Position numbers and translations under genes: made by a program. Shown here one piece after another: positions 1 through 5,952 of a stretch of 8,300 bases of DNA. Below the pieces are notes generated by a model, which had not been told where the DNA came from, ran no database searches, and saw only the letters and a program-made list of their open reading frames with translations. The number at the start of each line of letters is the position of its first letter. Position 1 is the stretch's first letter. This DNA is from an uncultured Planctomycetaceae bacterium (GTDB lineage Bacteria > Planctomycetota > Planctomycetia > Pirellulales > UBA1268), in contig CALAZQ010000608.1 of NCBI GenBank assembly GCA_937926325.1, forward strand, positions 1 through 8,300, in the 5' to 3' direction.

Positions 1-1509
1 CGCCGGCGAGCGGTTGATGTAGAGCCCTTCGATCGTGAACCGGTTCTGGCGGGTCTTGTTGAGATACCAGTTGAGCCCGCCGCCGTACTCCTGCGCGGTG
101 CCGTACTGGCCGGTGAGGGCACTCGTGCGGCCATAGACCTCCCAGGTTCGCGGGATGAGGCAATAGCCGAGGAAGGCGCTGCCGCCTTGATCGAACAGGC
201 TCTGGCGGTCGAACTGTCCCTCGCCGACAAAGTCGTTGAGAAACCGCCAGTAATATTCCAGAAAGCCGCTGAAGCCGCGATACTTGAAGCCGGCATCGAC
301 GGTGGCCAGACGATACTTGAGCTGCTTGACGCGAGTGCCCGCCCCGAGCGCACCCTTCTCGCCGATCGGAGTGCCGTCCGAGAGTCGCAGCACCGTGTTT
401 TCCGGGTTCTGAAAGCCTCCCAGCTGGCCGGTTCCGAGGATGGTCGCCGGCGTTCGGGCATAGGTGCCGGAGGTGCCGACCCGCAGCACCAGGTTGTCGT
501 GGTGCTCCATGTCGGAATAGCCGTGGCCGTAGGGTCCGAGCGGCTCGAGCCAGATGTTGCCACTCCAGGCCATGGCGGTCCCCGCGCGGAACAGGCCGGC
601 TTCGCCGCCGTCGATGCCGTTGTAGACGCCGGCGTGGTAGTGCAGCAGTTTGTCAAACAAGGCCCCAATCGACATGAAGCCCGGGCTGTAGCTCGGCCGA
701 AAGAAGGTGTTGGCCATGCTGCGATCGACACCCATCGGCCAGCGGGATGAAATCAGCCATTCCCGGCTGCCCGGCACCTGGGTGACGCCGCCGCCGATCA
801 GCACGTCTTCGCTGAACCGCAGTGCGAGCAGACCGACCGGCACCACATTGACAAAGAGGCCGGCGTTGGTGGTGCCAAACAGCGAAAAGTTGTAGGCCAC
901 CTGCTCACCACCGACGAACCCGCTGAAGCCCAGCAGGAAGCGGTTGATGTTGAAGTCGTTTTCATTGCGGACGGGAAGGGTGGTGCCGGCGGAGTCGGTC
1001 CACTCGGTGACCCCGCGGGCCAGTTCCAGCCAGCGAAACTGAAGGTAGCCGTCGAGGGCCAGGGCAAACGGAAACTTGCCGCTGTCCTTTTTGGCGGCAT
1101 ACAGCAGCAGGCCCTTGGGCGGGGCGATGTCGGTGGCAGGGATGTACATCGGCCGCGGAATCCCGGCCAACCGCCTTGTCACCTCCCGCTCGACGGCCTC
1201 GTCGATCCGCCGCTGGAGTTCCTCCGGGTCGATTTCTTCCCGCTCGGTCTCCGGCACCAGCATGACCGGCTCGTTGCCCTCGTCGATGACAGTTGCGGCC
1301 GGCTCAGGCACTGCGGGCGTCGGCCGCAGCACCGACTTGGAACTGTCGATGCCACCGGGCAGTTCGATATCGCCCTCATCGCCAGCCGCCTCCTCGCCCT
1401 GGAACAGCACCGGCGCAACCTCCGCGGCAGCCACCAGCTGCAAGCCCGTATTCACTAGAAACACGGGCAGCAGGCAGACGAGCAGAGCGAGGAGCGGGCG
1501 GGCAGGCAT
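1..1509 (-). CDS. OprP/OprO-like outer-membrane porin, C-terminus beyond the left edge
   Basis: The reading frame opens at the ATG whose first base is 1509 and runs without a stop to the window edge, giving 503 residues. Residues 1-29 form a signal peptide (hydrophobic core LLALLVCLLPVFLV, probable cleavage after VAAA). Residues 30-90 are acidic and proline-rich. Residues 88-114 form a charged helix (EREEIDPEELQRRIDEAVER) that could be a short coiled coil. From about residue 148 the chain alternates aromatic and small residues in beta-strand style, with DGYLQFRW, NINRFLLGFSGFVGG, YNFSLFGTT and, near the edge, GGLNWYLNKTRQNRFTIEG. This resembles phosphate-selective porin O/P channels (Pfam PF07396), which are trimeric beta-barrels. 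The substrate cannot be read from sequence. The gene lies 151 bases downstream of an M16 peptidase pair on the same strand and may be cotranscribed or have its own promoter. The last barrel strands are missing because of the edge, not because of a mutation. Confidence 0.8.
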   Translation of the reverse strand, partial: MPARPLLALLVCLLPVFLVNTGLQLVAAAEVAPVLFQGEEAAGDEGDIELPGGIDSSKSVLRPTPAVPEPAATVIDEGNEPVMLVPETEREEIDPEELQRRIDEAVEREVTRRLAGIPRPMYIPATDIAPPKGLLLYAAKKDSGKFPFALALDGYLQFRWLELARGVTEWTDSAGTTLPVRNENDFNINRFLLGFSGFVGGEQVAYNFSLFGTTNAGLFVNVVPVGLLALRFSEDVLIGGGVTQVPGSREWLISSRWPMGVDRSMANTFFRPSYSPGFMSIGALFDKLLHYHAGVYNGIDGGEAGLFRAGTAMAWSGNIWLEPLGPYGHGYSDMEHHDNLVLRVGTSGTYARTPATILGTGQLGGFQNPENTVLRLSDGTPIGEKGALGAGTRVKQLKYRLATVDAGFKYRGFSGFLEYYWRFLNDFVGEGQFDRQSLFDQGGSAFLGYCLIPRTWEVYGRTSALTGQYGTAQEYGGGLNWYLNKTRQNRFTIEGLYINRSPA

Positions 1510-1660
1510 GGAACGGCCGGCGAGGGGAACAGAAAATGCCAGCAGATAGAACCGCGCCACCGCCCAGAGGATCAAGACAGATTGCACCCTGCGGCCCGGG
1601 CGGGAACACCGGGGGATCACAGCCTGGGCAGTCTGCGTCGCGGCGAGAAACCGCGGTGAC
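1510..1660. other. Gap between non-catalytic M16 gene and porin gene
   Basis: These 151 bases separate two genes on the same strand. On the minus strand TTGATC followed 18 bases later by TTCTAT could be a poor promoter for the porin, and CGCGG/CCGCG arms at 1639-1655 could form a 5-bp hairpin just after the M16 stop. Neither is strong enough to call as a site. It remains open whether the porin shares the peptidase transcript. Confidence 0.4.
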
Positions 1661-3169
1661 TCACTCTGCCGGCAGCGGCTCGAGCGTCAGCGGATCCCGC
1701 AGCGGCAGGTGCTCGACCTTGCCACCGAAAAACTCCTGCATGCTGGCCCGCTTTTCGAGGTCGCCCGGGGCGATCGCCTCCCAGTCACCCACGACCAGGA
1801 TCGCCATCTGGGTTGGATCGAGATGCTTCTTGGCGACCCGCAGCAGGTCGTCCTTGGTCACCGCCCTGACCTTTTCGCGATAGGTCTGCCAGTAGTCGGC
1901 CGGTCGGCCGGTCCACTCGTCGTTGACGAACACCGCCAGGGTGCGGGGCTTGCTCTCAAACTGTCGCGGAAAGGTCTCGATCAGGCCTTGCTTGGCCGTT
2001 TCCAGTTCCTCGTCGGTGACCGGCTGCTGGCGGATGGCCTTGATCTCATCCATCACGATCTGCGTGGCCAGTGCCACGGTCGGGTTCTTGCTTTCAAAGG
2101 TCGCCTGGAAGGCTCCGGGGTAGTCGACCCGCTCGGACAGAATCGACCGCACCGAATAGGCCAGCCCTTCGTTGCTGCGAACCTTCTGCATCAGCCGGCT
2201 GGTAAAGCCGCCCGCCCCGAGGATCTCGTTGAGCAGTTCCAGCGGAATCGCATCGGGGTCGTCCCGACTGATCGCCCGCTTGCCGAGCACCACCTTGCCC
2301 TGGGGAATGTCCTTGGGCACATGGTAGAGGCCGGGGGCAAGCGTGGCGGTCGGGGCCACCGGGGCGGCCGCGGCCGGGCCCCGCTCCCAGCCGGCAAAGG
2401 CGGCGGCGAGCTTTTTGAGCATTGCGTCGGTCTCAAAATCGCCCGACACCGCCACGATCATGTTTCCGGGATGGATGATGCGGTCGTGAATCTGCTGCAG
2501 CTGTTCCCGGCCGATTGCCAGCACACTCGTCTCAGTCGGCTGGCTGGCCTCAAAGTGGCTGCGGCCGTAGAGCATCGCCTTCCACTCGCGGGCCAGAATC
2601 GACGAGGCGTTGTCGTTTCGCTGCTTGAGCGACTCAACCAGCCGGGCCTTGGCCACGTCGAGCCGCTGCTGGTCGAAGGCCGGCGCCTTGAGCATCGCGA
2701 CAAACAGCTTCAGGCTTTCATCAAAGTTGTCGGCCAACGCATTCAGCCGGGCCGTGGTGAAGGTGGTGCTGGCCGAAACCGACACGTTGGTGGCGAGGAA
2801 GTCGAGGGTCTCATCGAATTCTGCCGGTCCCAGTTCGGCCGTGCCCCCTTCCCGGACCAGCCGGGCCATCATCGATGCCAGGCCGGGCAGCTCCGGGGGA
2901 TCGAGCGAGTCGCCCCCCTTGAACGTGATCGTCAGGTCGATCAGCGGAAACTCATGCGACTCGGCGGCATAGACGACCGTGCCGTCCGGCAGGGTCTTCC
3001 GCAGGTCGGCCGCCTTTGGCGGGGTGTAGGCCAGCGGCTGAAACTCGATCGCCTCCGGCCGGGGCGGAATGGCCTCTGCCGCAGTTGCCGAAAGCAGTGA
3101 AGCGGCCACCACCACCAGCCAGCCCGTTTGAACACCAAGGAATGTTCTCATGCTCATGCTCTTGCTCAT
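1661..3169 (-). CDS. M16 family peptidase-like protein, non-catalytic subunit with R/Y pair
   Basis: This 502-residue exported protein has a signal peptide at residues 1-33 (core GWLVVVAASLLSATA, probable cleavage after AEA). An N-terminal M16 domain (about 55-230) and a C-terminal M16 domain (about 232-455, with NMIVAVSGDF and later MAILVVGDW) follow. Where active members have HxxEH, it reads GLASMMARLVREGGT, with no histidine or zinc-binding glutamate, so it cannot hold the catalytic metal. It does keep the C-terminal motif VRSNEGLAYSV (R331 and Y338), the R/Y pair that binds substrate backbone in M16 heterodimers. The start codon overlaps the stop of the catalytic gene as ATGA. AGGAGG lies 7 bases upstream, which supports this start, although Met5 and Met7 are possible alternatives. 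I infer that it is the partner subunit of the protein encoded immediately upstream, acting in the periplasm. Confidence 0.9.
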   Translation of the reverse strand: MSKSMSMRTFLGVQTGWLVVVAASLLSATAAEAIPPRPEAIEFQPLAYTPPKAADLRKTLPDGTVVYAAESHEFPLIDLTITFKGGDSLDPPELPGLASMMARLVREGGTAELGPAEFDETLDFLATNVSVSASTTFTTARLNALADNFDESLKLFVAMLKAPAFDQQRLDVAKARLVESLKQRNDNASSILAREWKAMLYGRSHFEASQPTETSVLAIGREQLQQIHDRIIHPGNMIVAVSGDFETDAMLKKLAAAFAGWERGPAAAAPVAPTATLAPGLYHVPKDIPQGKVVLGKRAISRDDPDAIPLELLNEILGAGGFTSRLMQKVRSNEGLAYSVRSILSERVDYPGAFQATFESKNPTVALATQIVMDEIKAIRQQPVTDEELETAKQGLIETFPRQFESKPRTLAVFVNDEWTGRPADYWQTYREKVRAVTKDDLLRVAKKHLDPTQMAILVVGDWEAIAPGDLEKRASMQEFFGGKVEHLPLRDPLTLEPLPAE

Positions 3170-3183
3170 TGGCCCGCCTCCTC
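3162..3183 (-). promoter_or_regulatory. Ribosome-binding site and ATGA stop/start junction of the M16 pair
   Basis: On the minus strand AGGAGG is followed by seven bases and then ATG, and the last two bases of that ATG begin the TGA stop of the catalytic subunit. A strong Shine-Dalgarno inside the end of the upstream gene with a 4-base overlap is a classic translational-coupling arrangement. It fits equal production of two subunits of one complex. Confidence 0.75.
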
Positions 3184-4755
3184 GACGGCCGCGGCCGCCT
3201 GCTCACTTTCAGCCCGGCGATAGATCGCCACGCTGCGGTTGGTCTCGTCAAAATAGGCTTTCGCCACCCGCTTGATGTCGGCCGCCGTCACTGCCTCATA
3301 CTTGGCCGGCATCTCGTTGATCTCCCGCCAGTCGAGCAGAGTCTCGTAGAAGGCGAGCTGGATCAGCAGCGACATGTTGTTCTCCAGTCGCCGATAGTTG
3401 GAGGCGGCAACCCGGTTTTTCACCTTGCGAAGCTCCCGCTCCGGCACCTCTTCGGTCTGCAGCCGGGCCAGTTCCTCGTACCAGGCCTGCTCGAGCAGCT
3501 CAGGCGTCGCCGCGCCGCGGGTGGTGGCATCGAACGAGAACAGGCCGGCGTATTTGCGGGTGTCGGAACTGGCCGAGGCGGTGGCGGCAATGCCGCGGCC
3601 CTCGACCATCGTCGTGTAGAGCCGGCCGGTTCGTTCGTTGAGCACCTCGGCGAGCATGTCGAGCGGATAGCTGTCGGCATGGCCTGCCGGCACCGTGTGG
3701 TAGCGGACCTCGATCGACGGCGGGAAATCGCCCACCGCGTTCATCCGCTGCTCAGCCAGCTGCTCGACCTCGAGGGTCACCACCGGCGGCGGCTTGTTGC
3801 TGCCCGGATCGAGCCGAGAAAAGTACTCTTTGATAAAGGCCTTGGCCTGCTTGGGGTCAAAGTCACCGACGATCACGCCGAAGAGATTGCCCGGCCGGTA
3901 GTAGGTATTCCAGTAGGTCTGCGCCTGCTCAAAGGTGTAGCTGTTGAGGTCGCTCGGCCAGCCGATCACCGGCCAGCTGTAGCCGCAGGAGGCCCAGAAC
4001 ATCGAGTTGAACTGCTCCTGAAACCGACCCGTCGGCGTGCTGTCGGTCCGCAGGCGGCGTTCCTCGTGCACGACATCCCGCTCGGAATAGAACTCGCGAA
4101 AGACGCTGTCGTTGAGCCGGTCACTCTCCATCCAGGCCCAGAGCTCAAGCTTGTTGGACGGCACGGTGATGAAGTAGCAGGTGAGGTCATAGCTGGTGAA
4201 GGCGTTCATGCCGCTGCCGCCGGCCTTGGTATAGACCTGATCGAACTCATCCTTGACGATCGTGGCGGTGGCGGGCCCCGCCTCGCCGCGGCCCTGCTGA
4301 GCGCGAATCAGCGTGTCGAGCTTGCTCCGCAGGCTCCGCAGCTGGGGCGTGTCGTTGGCGGGATCCCAGGGGTCGTCAATTTCGCCAAGGCGGTAGCGTT
4401 CATACTGCTCGGTCCAGACAATCTGGTTGATCCGGTCGCGGACCTTCTTCTGCTCGACCCGGAAGGTGCGGTCCTTGTCGGGGTCGCCGGTGCCAATGGT
4501 GTTGGTGCCCTTGAACATCATGTGCTCAAAGAAGTGGCTGATGCCGGTGATGCCGGGCCGCTCGTTGACGCTGCCGACCCGGGCCACCCAGCCGGCACTG
4601 ACGACGTTGGGCTGGTCGGTGCGGGGCACCAGCAGAAACTGCATGCCGTTGGGCAGGGTGAACTCCTCCACCGCCACCTGCTGGGCGGCCGCTGGTCCCG
4701 CCAGCCCACAGACACCCACCAGCACCATCAGTCGCATCAACCAGACTCGCTGCAT
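3166..4755 (-). CDS. M16 family zinc metallopeptidase, catalytic subunit
   Basis: This 529-residue exported protein carries the inverted zinc motif HFFEH at 74-78 (zinc ligands H74 and H78, catalytic E77). The signal peptide is residues 1-24, probably cleaved after PAAA. The third zinc ligand is most likely E232 in ERDVVHEERR. The gap from H78 to E232 is about twice the roughly 76 residues usual in pitrilysin-type enzymes, because residues about 90-170 form an extra charged, probably helical insertion. A C-terminal M16 domain follows, with YWNTYYRPGNLFGVIVGDFD at 281-300. Its R/Y position reads VEGRGIAATA and lacks the tyrosine, so substrate binding probably depends on the partner encoded directly downstream with a 4-base overlap. 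The family degrades peptides or small unfolded proteins in a closed chamber; the substrate here is unknown. The start is set by the signal peptide; Met7 and Met10 are less likely. Confidence 0.93.
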   Translation of the reverse strand: MQRVWLMRLMVLVGVCGLAGPAAAQQVAVEEFTLPNGMQFLLVPRTDQPNVVSAGWVARVGSVNERPGITGISHFFEHMMFKGTNTIGTGDPDKDRTFRVEQKKVRDRINQIVWTEQYERYRLGEIDDPWDPANDTPQLRSLRSKLDTLIRAQQGRGEAGPATATIVKDEFDQVYTKAGGSGMNAFTSYDLTCYFITVPSNKLELWAWMESDRLNDSVFREFYSERDVVHEERRLRTDSTPTGRFQEQFNSMFWASCGYSWPVIGWPSDLNSYTFEQAQTYWNTYYRPGNLFGVIVGDFDPKQAKAFIKEYFSRLDPGSNKPPPVVTLEVEQLAEQRMNAVGDFPPSIEVRYHTVPAGHADSYPLDMLAEVLNERTGRLYTTMVEGRGIAATASASSDTRKYAGLFSFDATTRGAATPELLEQAWYEELARLQTEEVPERELRKVKNRVAASNYRRLENNMSLLIQLAFYETLLDWREINEMPAKYEAVTAADIKRVAKAYFDETNRSVAIYRRAESEQAAAAVEEAGQ

Positions 4756-4804
4756 GAACTCACCCCGTCGGAACCAAACTGCCTCGCGGCTCGGCGTCGC
4801 ACAT

Positions 4805-4816
4805 TGAGACGTCTCA
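4805..4816. promoter_or_regulatory. Perfect 12-bp palindrome TGAGACGTCTCA, candidate operator
   Basis: The sequence TGAGACGTCTCA is its own reverse complement over all 12 bases. It starts about eight bases downstream of the TATAAC box, at or just after the expected start of transcription of the M16 operon. A dimeric repressor binding here would block initiation, so its position is typical of an operator. No second copy was noticed in the window, and the binding protein is unknown. A 12-bp perfect palindrome is uncommon by chance at a given site, but not impossible in 8 kb. Confidence 0.4.
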
Positions 4817-4823
4817 CCTAGAG

Positions 4824-4852
4824 GTTATACCGTGCCCGCCCCTCACCGTGCA
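4824..4852 (-). promoter_or_regulatory. Candidate sigma-70-type promoter for the M16 operon
   Basis: On the minus strand TATAAC (4829-4824) matches the -10 consensus at five of six positions. TGCACG (4852-4847), 17 bases upstream, matches the -35 consensus at only three of six. Transcription would begin near 4817 and leave a leader of about 62 bases before the catalytic-subunit ATG. This is a visual match only; the -35 box is weak, and planctomycete promoters often diverge from the consensus. Confidence 0.35.
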
Positions 4853-5025
4853 GGCGAAGTGTCTGGTTTCGGGCTGTGAACAATTCCGGGCTTCCGAACG
4901 GCCGCCAGGCCGGTTCCGCGATTGTTCGCGAGGCAGTGCCCGGTGCCGCCCCCCGGCCGCGTAGAGTTTTTTGCGGGGGTCGATCGATCGCCGTCGCCCG
5001 TCAACGCTCGCCAGGAAACCAGACC

Positions 5026-5490
5026 ATGCCTTCGCTCGACCGTCCCGACCCCGTCATCATGGGCCACGTCCTCGCTGAACACCGGGAACTGTTTCAGCTG
5101 ATCTCGCAGGCCAAGCAGGCCTTCACCGACACCGGCCGGCCGCTGGGAAAGCGGCGGGAGTATGCCCACGAACGGCTGACTGAACTGCGGCGGCATCTCC
5201 ACGACCACTTTGCCCAGGAAGAGCAGGGTGGCTTCCTCGAGGAGGCGGTGACCCGTGTCCCCCGGCTCGGCCGGCGGATGGAGGAAATCCTGCAGCAGCA
5301 CCCGCCCCTGCTGGCCGAACTCGACAGCCTCACCGCCGCGCTGGCAGACTTTCGGCTCGAGCCGGCAGACTGGCATGAGATCGGTCAGCAGTTCGAAACC
5401 TTTATCAGTCACCTCCAGGCCCATGAGAGGAGCGAAAATGCAGTCGTGCAGGAAGGCTACAACGAGGATCTCGGCTTGGCCGACGACTGA
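5026..5490 (+). CDS. Hemerythrin-like (HHE cation-binding) di-iron protein
   Basis: From the ATG at 5026 the product has 154 residues and no signal peptide, so it is probably cytoplasmic. It is helical, with histidines and acidic residues spaced as in the hemerythrin/HHE four-helix bundle: H14 and EH19 in helix 1, HDHFAQEE (H59, H61, E65) in helix 2, QQH92 in helix 3, and SHLQAHERSE (H129, H133, E137) in helix 4. These would hold a di-iron centre that binds oxygen, nitric oxide or peroxide, or serves iron storage or repair; the exact role is not readable. The frame is open upstream to 4876. I chose 5026 because the homology-like part starts here and AGGA lies nine bases upstream; the extension is arginine- and glycine-rich with no family features. 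The 3' end overlaps the following cytochrome gene. It diverges from the M16 operon across 270 bases, where I saw no convincing promoter for this gene. Confidence 0.85.
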   Translation: MPSLDRPDPVIMGHVLAEHRELFQLISQAKQAFTDTGRPLGKRREYAHERLTELRRHLHDHFAQEEQGGFLEEAVTRVPRLGRRMEEILQQHPPLLAELDSLTAALADFRLEPADWHEIGQQFETFISHLQAHERSENAVVQEGYNEDLGLADD

Positions 5491-5899
5491 TCGCTGGGGC
5501 ACGGGCATCGTGGTGGCGGCGTTGCTGGCACTCACCAGCTGGTTGCTGCCCGCCGGTCACGCCGCTGAGCCGGCACCGCTGCGGCCGGACGACGTCGCCG
5601 TCTTCATGCGGGCCAAGCTCGACCATTCCTCGGAGGTGCTTGAAGGGCTGTCGCTGGCCGACTTCGAGAAGATTCGCCGGGGCGGCCAGCTGCTGGCCCT
5701 GGCCAGTCAGGCCTCGAGCTGGCAGGTGCTGCAGTCTGAAGAGTATGCCCGGCAGAGCGTCGCCTTTCGCCGGGCCTGCGAACGGCTGGAACGGGCGGCA
5801 ACCGAAAAGAACCTCGATGCTGCGGCGCTCGCCTGGATGGACGTGACGATGAAGTGCGTCCAGTGCCATCGCTATGTTCGCGACCAGCCGGGCCGATAA
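5438..5899 (+). CDS. Secreted cytochrome c'-like monohaem protein
   Basis: The product is 153 residues from the ATG at 5438. A 20-residue N-terminal stretch with arginines precedes a hydrophobic core (IVVAALLALTSWLLPAG) with probable cleavage after HAA, so export to the periplasm is likely. The mature part is all-helical, and a single CxxCH haem-attachment motif lies at residues 140-144 (CVQCH) next to the C-terminus, followed by RYVR. A C-terminal CxxCH after a helical bundle is the layout of class II cytochromes c (cytochrome c' and c556, Pfam PF01322 type). M57 or H63 in the first mature helix could lie near the haem's distal side; this is inference. AGGAG lies five bases before the ATG and supports this start even though it overlaps the hemerythrin-like gene by 53 bases in another frame. 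A GTG at 5510 would avoid the overlap but removes the positive start of the signal peptide. Confidence 0.8.
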   Translation: MQSCRKATTRISAWPTTDRWGTGIVVAALLALTSWLLPAGHAAEPAPLRPDDVAVFMRAKLDHSSEVLEGLSLADFEKIRRGGQLLALASQASSWQVLQSEEYARQSVAFRRACERLERAATEKNLDAAALAWMDVTMKCVQCHRYVRDQPGR

Positions 5900-5928
5900 G
5901 CGGCGGTCGCCGGTCGTCGGCGGCCGCT
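5899..5928. terminator. GC-rich hairpin between convergent genes, candidate bidirectional terminator
   Basis: Arms AGCGGC (5899-5904) and GCCGCT (5923-5928) pair perfectly. Inside them CGCCG (5908-5912) pairs with CGGCG (5918-5922) around the loop GTCGT. Three unpaired bases (GGT) bulge on the left side, giving eleven base pairs in all. It begins at the last base of the cytochrome stop codon and ends 24 bases before the convergent regulator's stop. No U-run follows on either strand, so classic intrinsic termination would be weak; it may instead stabilise mRNA 3' ends. Confidence 0.5.
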
Positions 5929-5952
5929 GCAGCATGCACGGGCAACAAGCCA

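Noticed and set aside
187..750. Plus-strand frame of 187 codons
   Set aside because: It is antisense to the porin frame, which is continuous over 503 codons with a signal peptide and beta-barrel pattern.
1639..1655. Hairpin CGCGG/CCGCG after the M16 stop as a terminator
   Set aside because: The stem is only five base pairs with a seven-base loop and no U-run, which is common by chance at this GC content.
1709..3100. Open frame of about 460 codons on the plus strand
   Set aside because: It is antisense to the non-catalytic M16 gene, whose signal peptide, R/Y motif and ribosome-binding site are clear. The antisense product shows no domain.
3016..4821. Open frame of about 600 codons on the plus strand
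   Set aside because: It lies wholly opposite the M16 genes, which carry recognisable motifs. Long antisense frames are expected opposite GC-rich genes, and its translation is low-complexity Arg/Gly/Leu/His without family features.
4978..4993. Repeated GATC/CGATCGATCG palindrome upstream of the hemerythrin-like gene
   Set aside because: It is a short tandem of a four-base palindrome, with no matching partner site or promoter boxes around it. Probably chance.
4876..5025. 50-residue N-terminal extension of the hemerythrin-like protein
   Set aside because: It is Arg/Gly/Pro-rich with no family match, and a better-placed start with AGGA nine bases upstream exists at 5026.
4843..5535. Minus-strand frame of 230 codons opposite the hemerythrin-like gene
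   Set aside because: The plus-strand frame keeps the full set of di-iron ligands; the antisense product has no recognisable feature.
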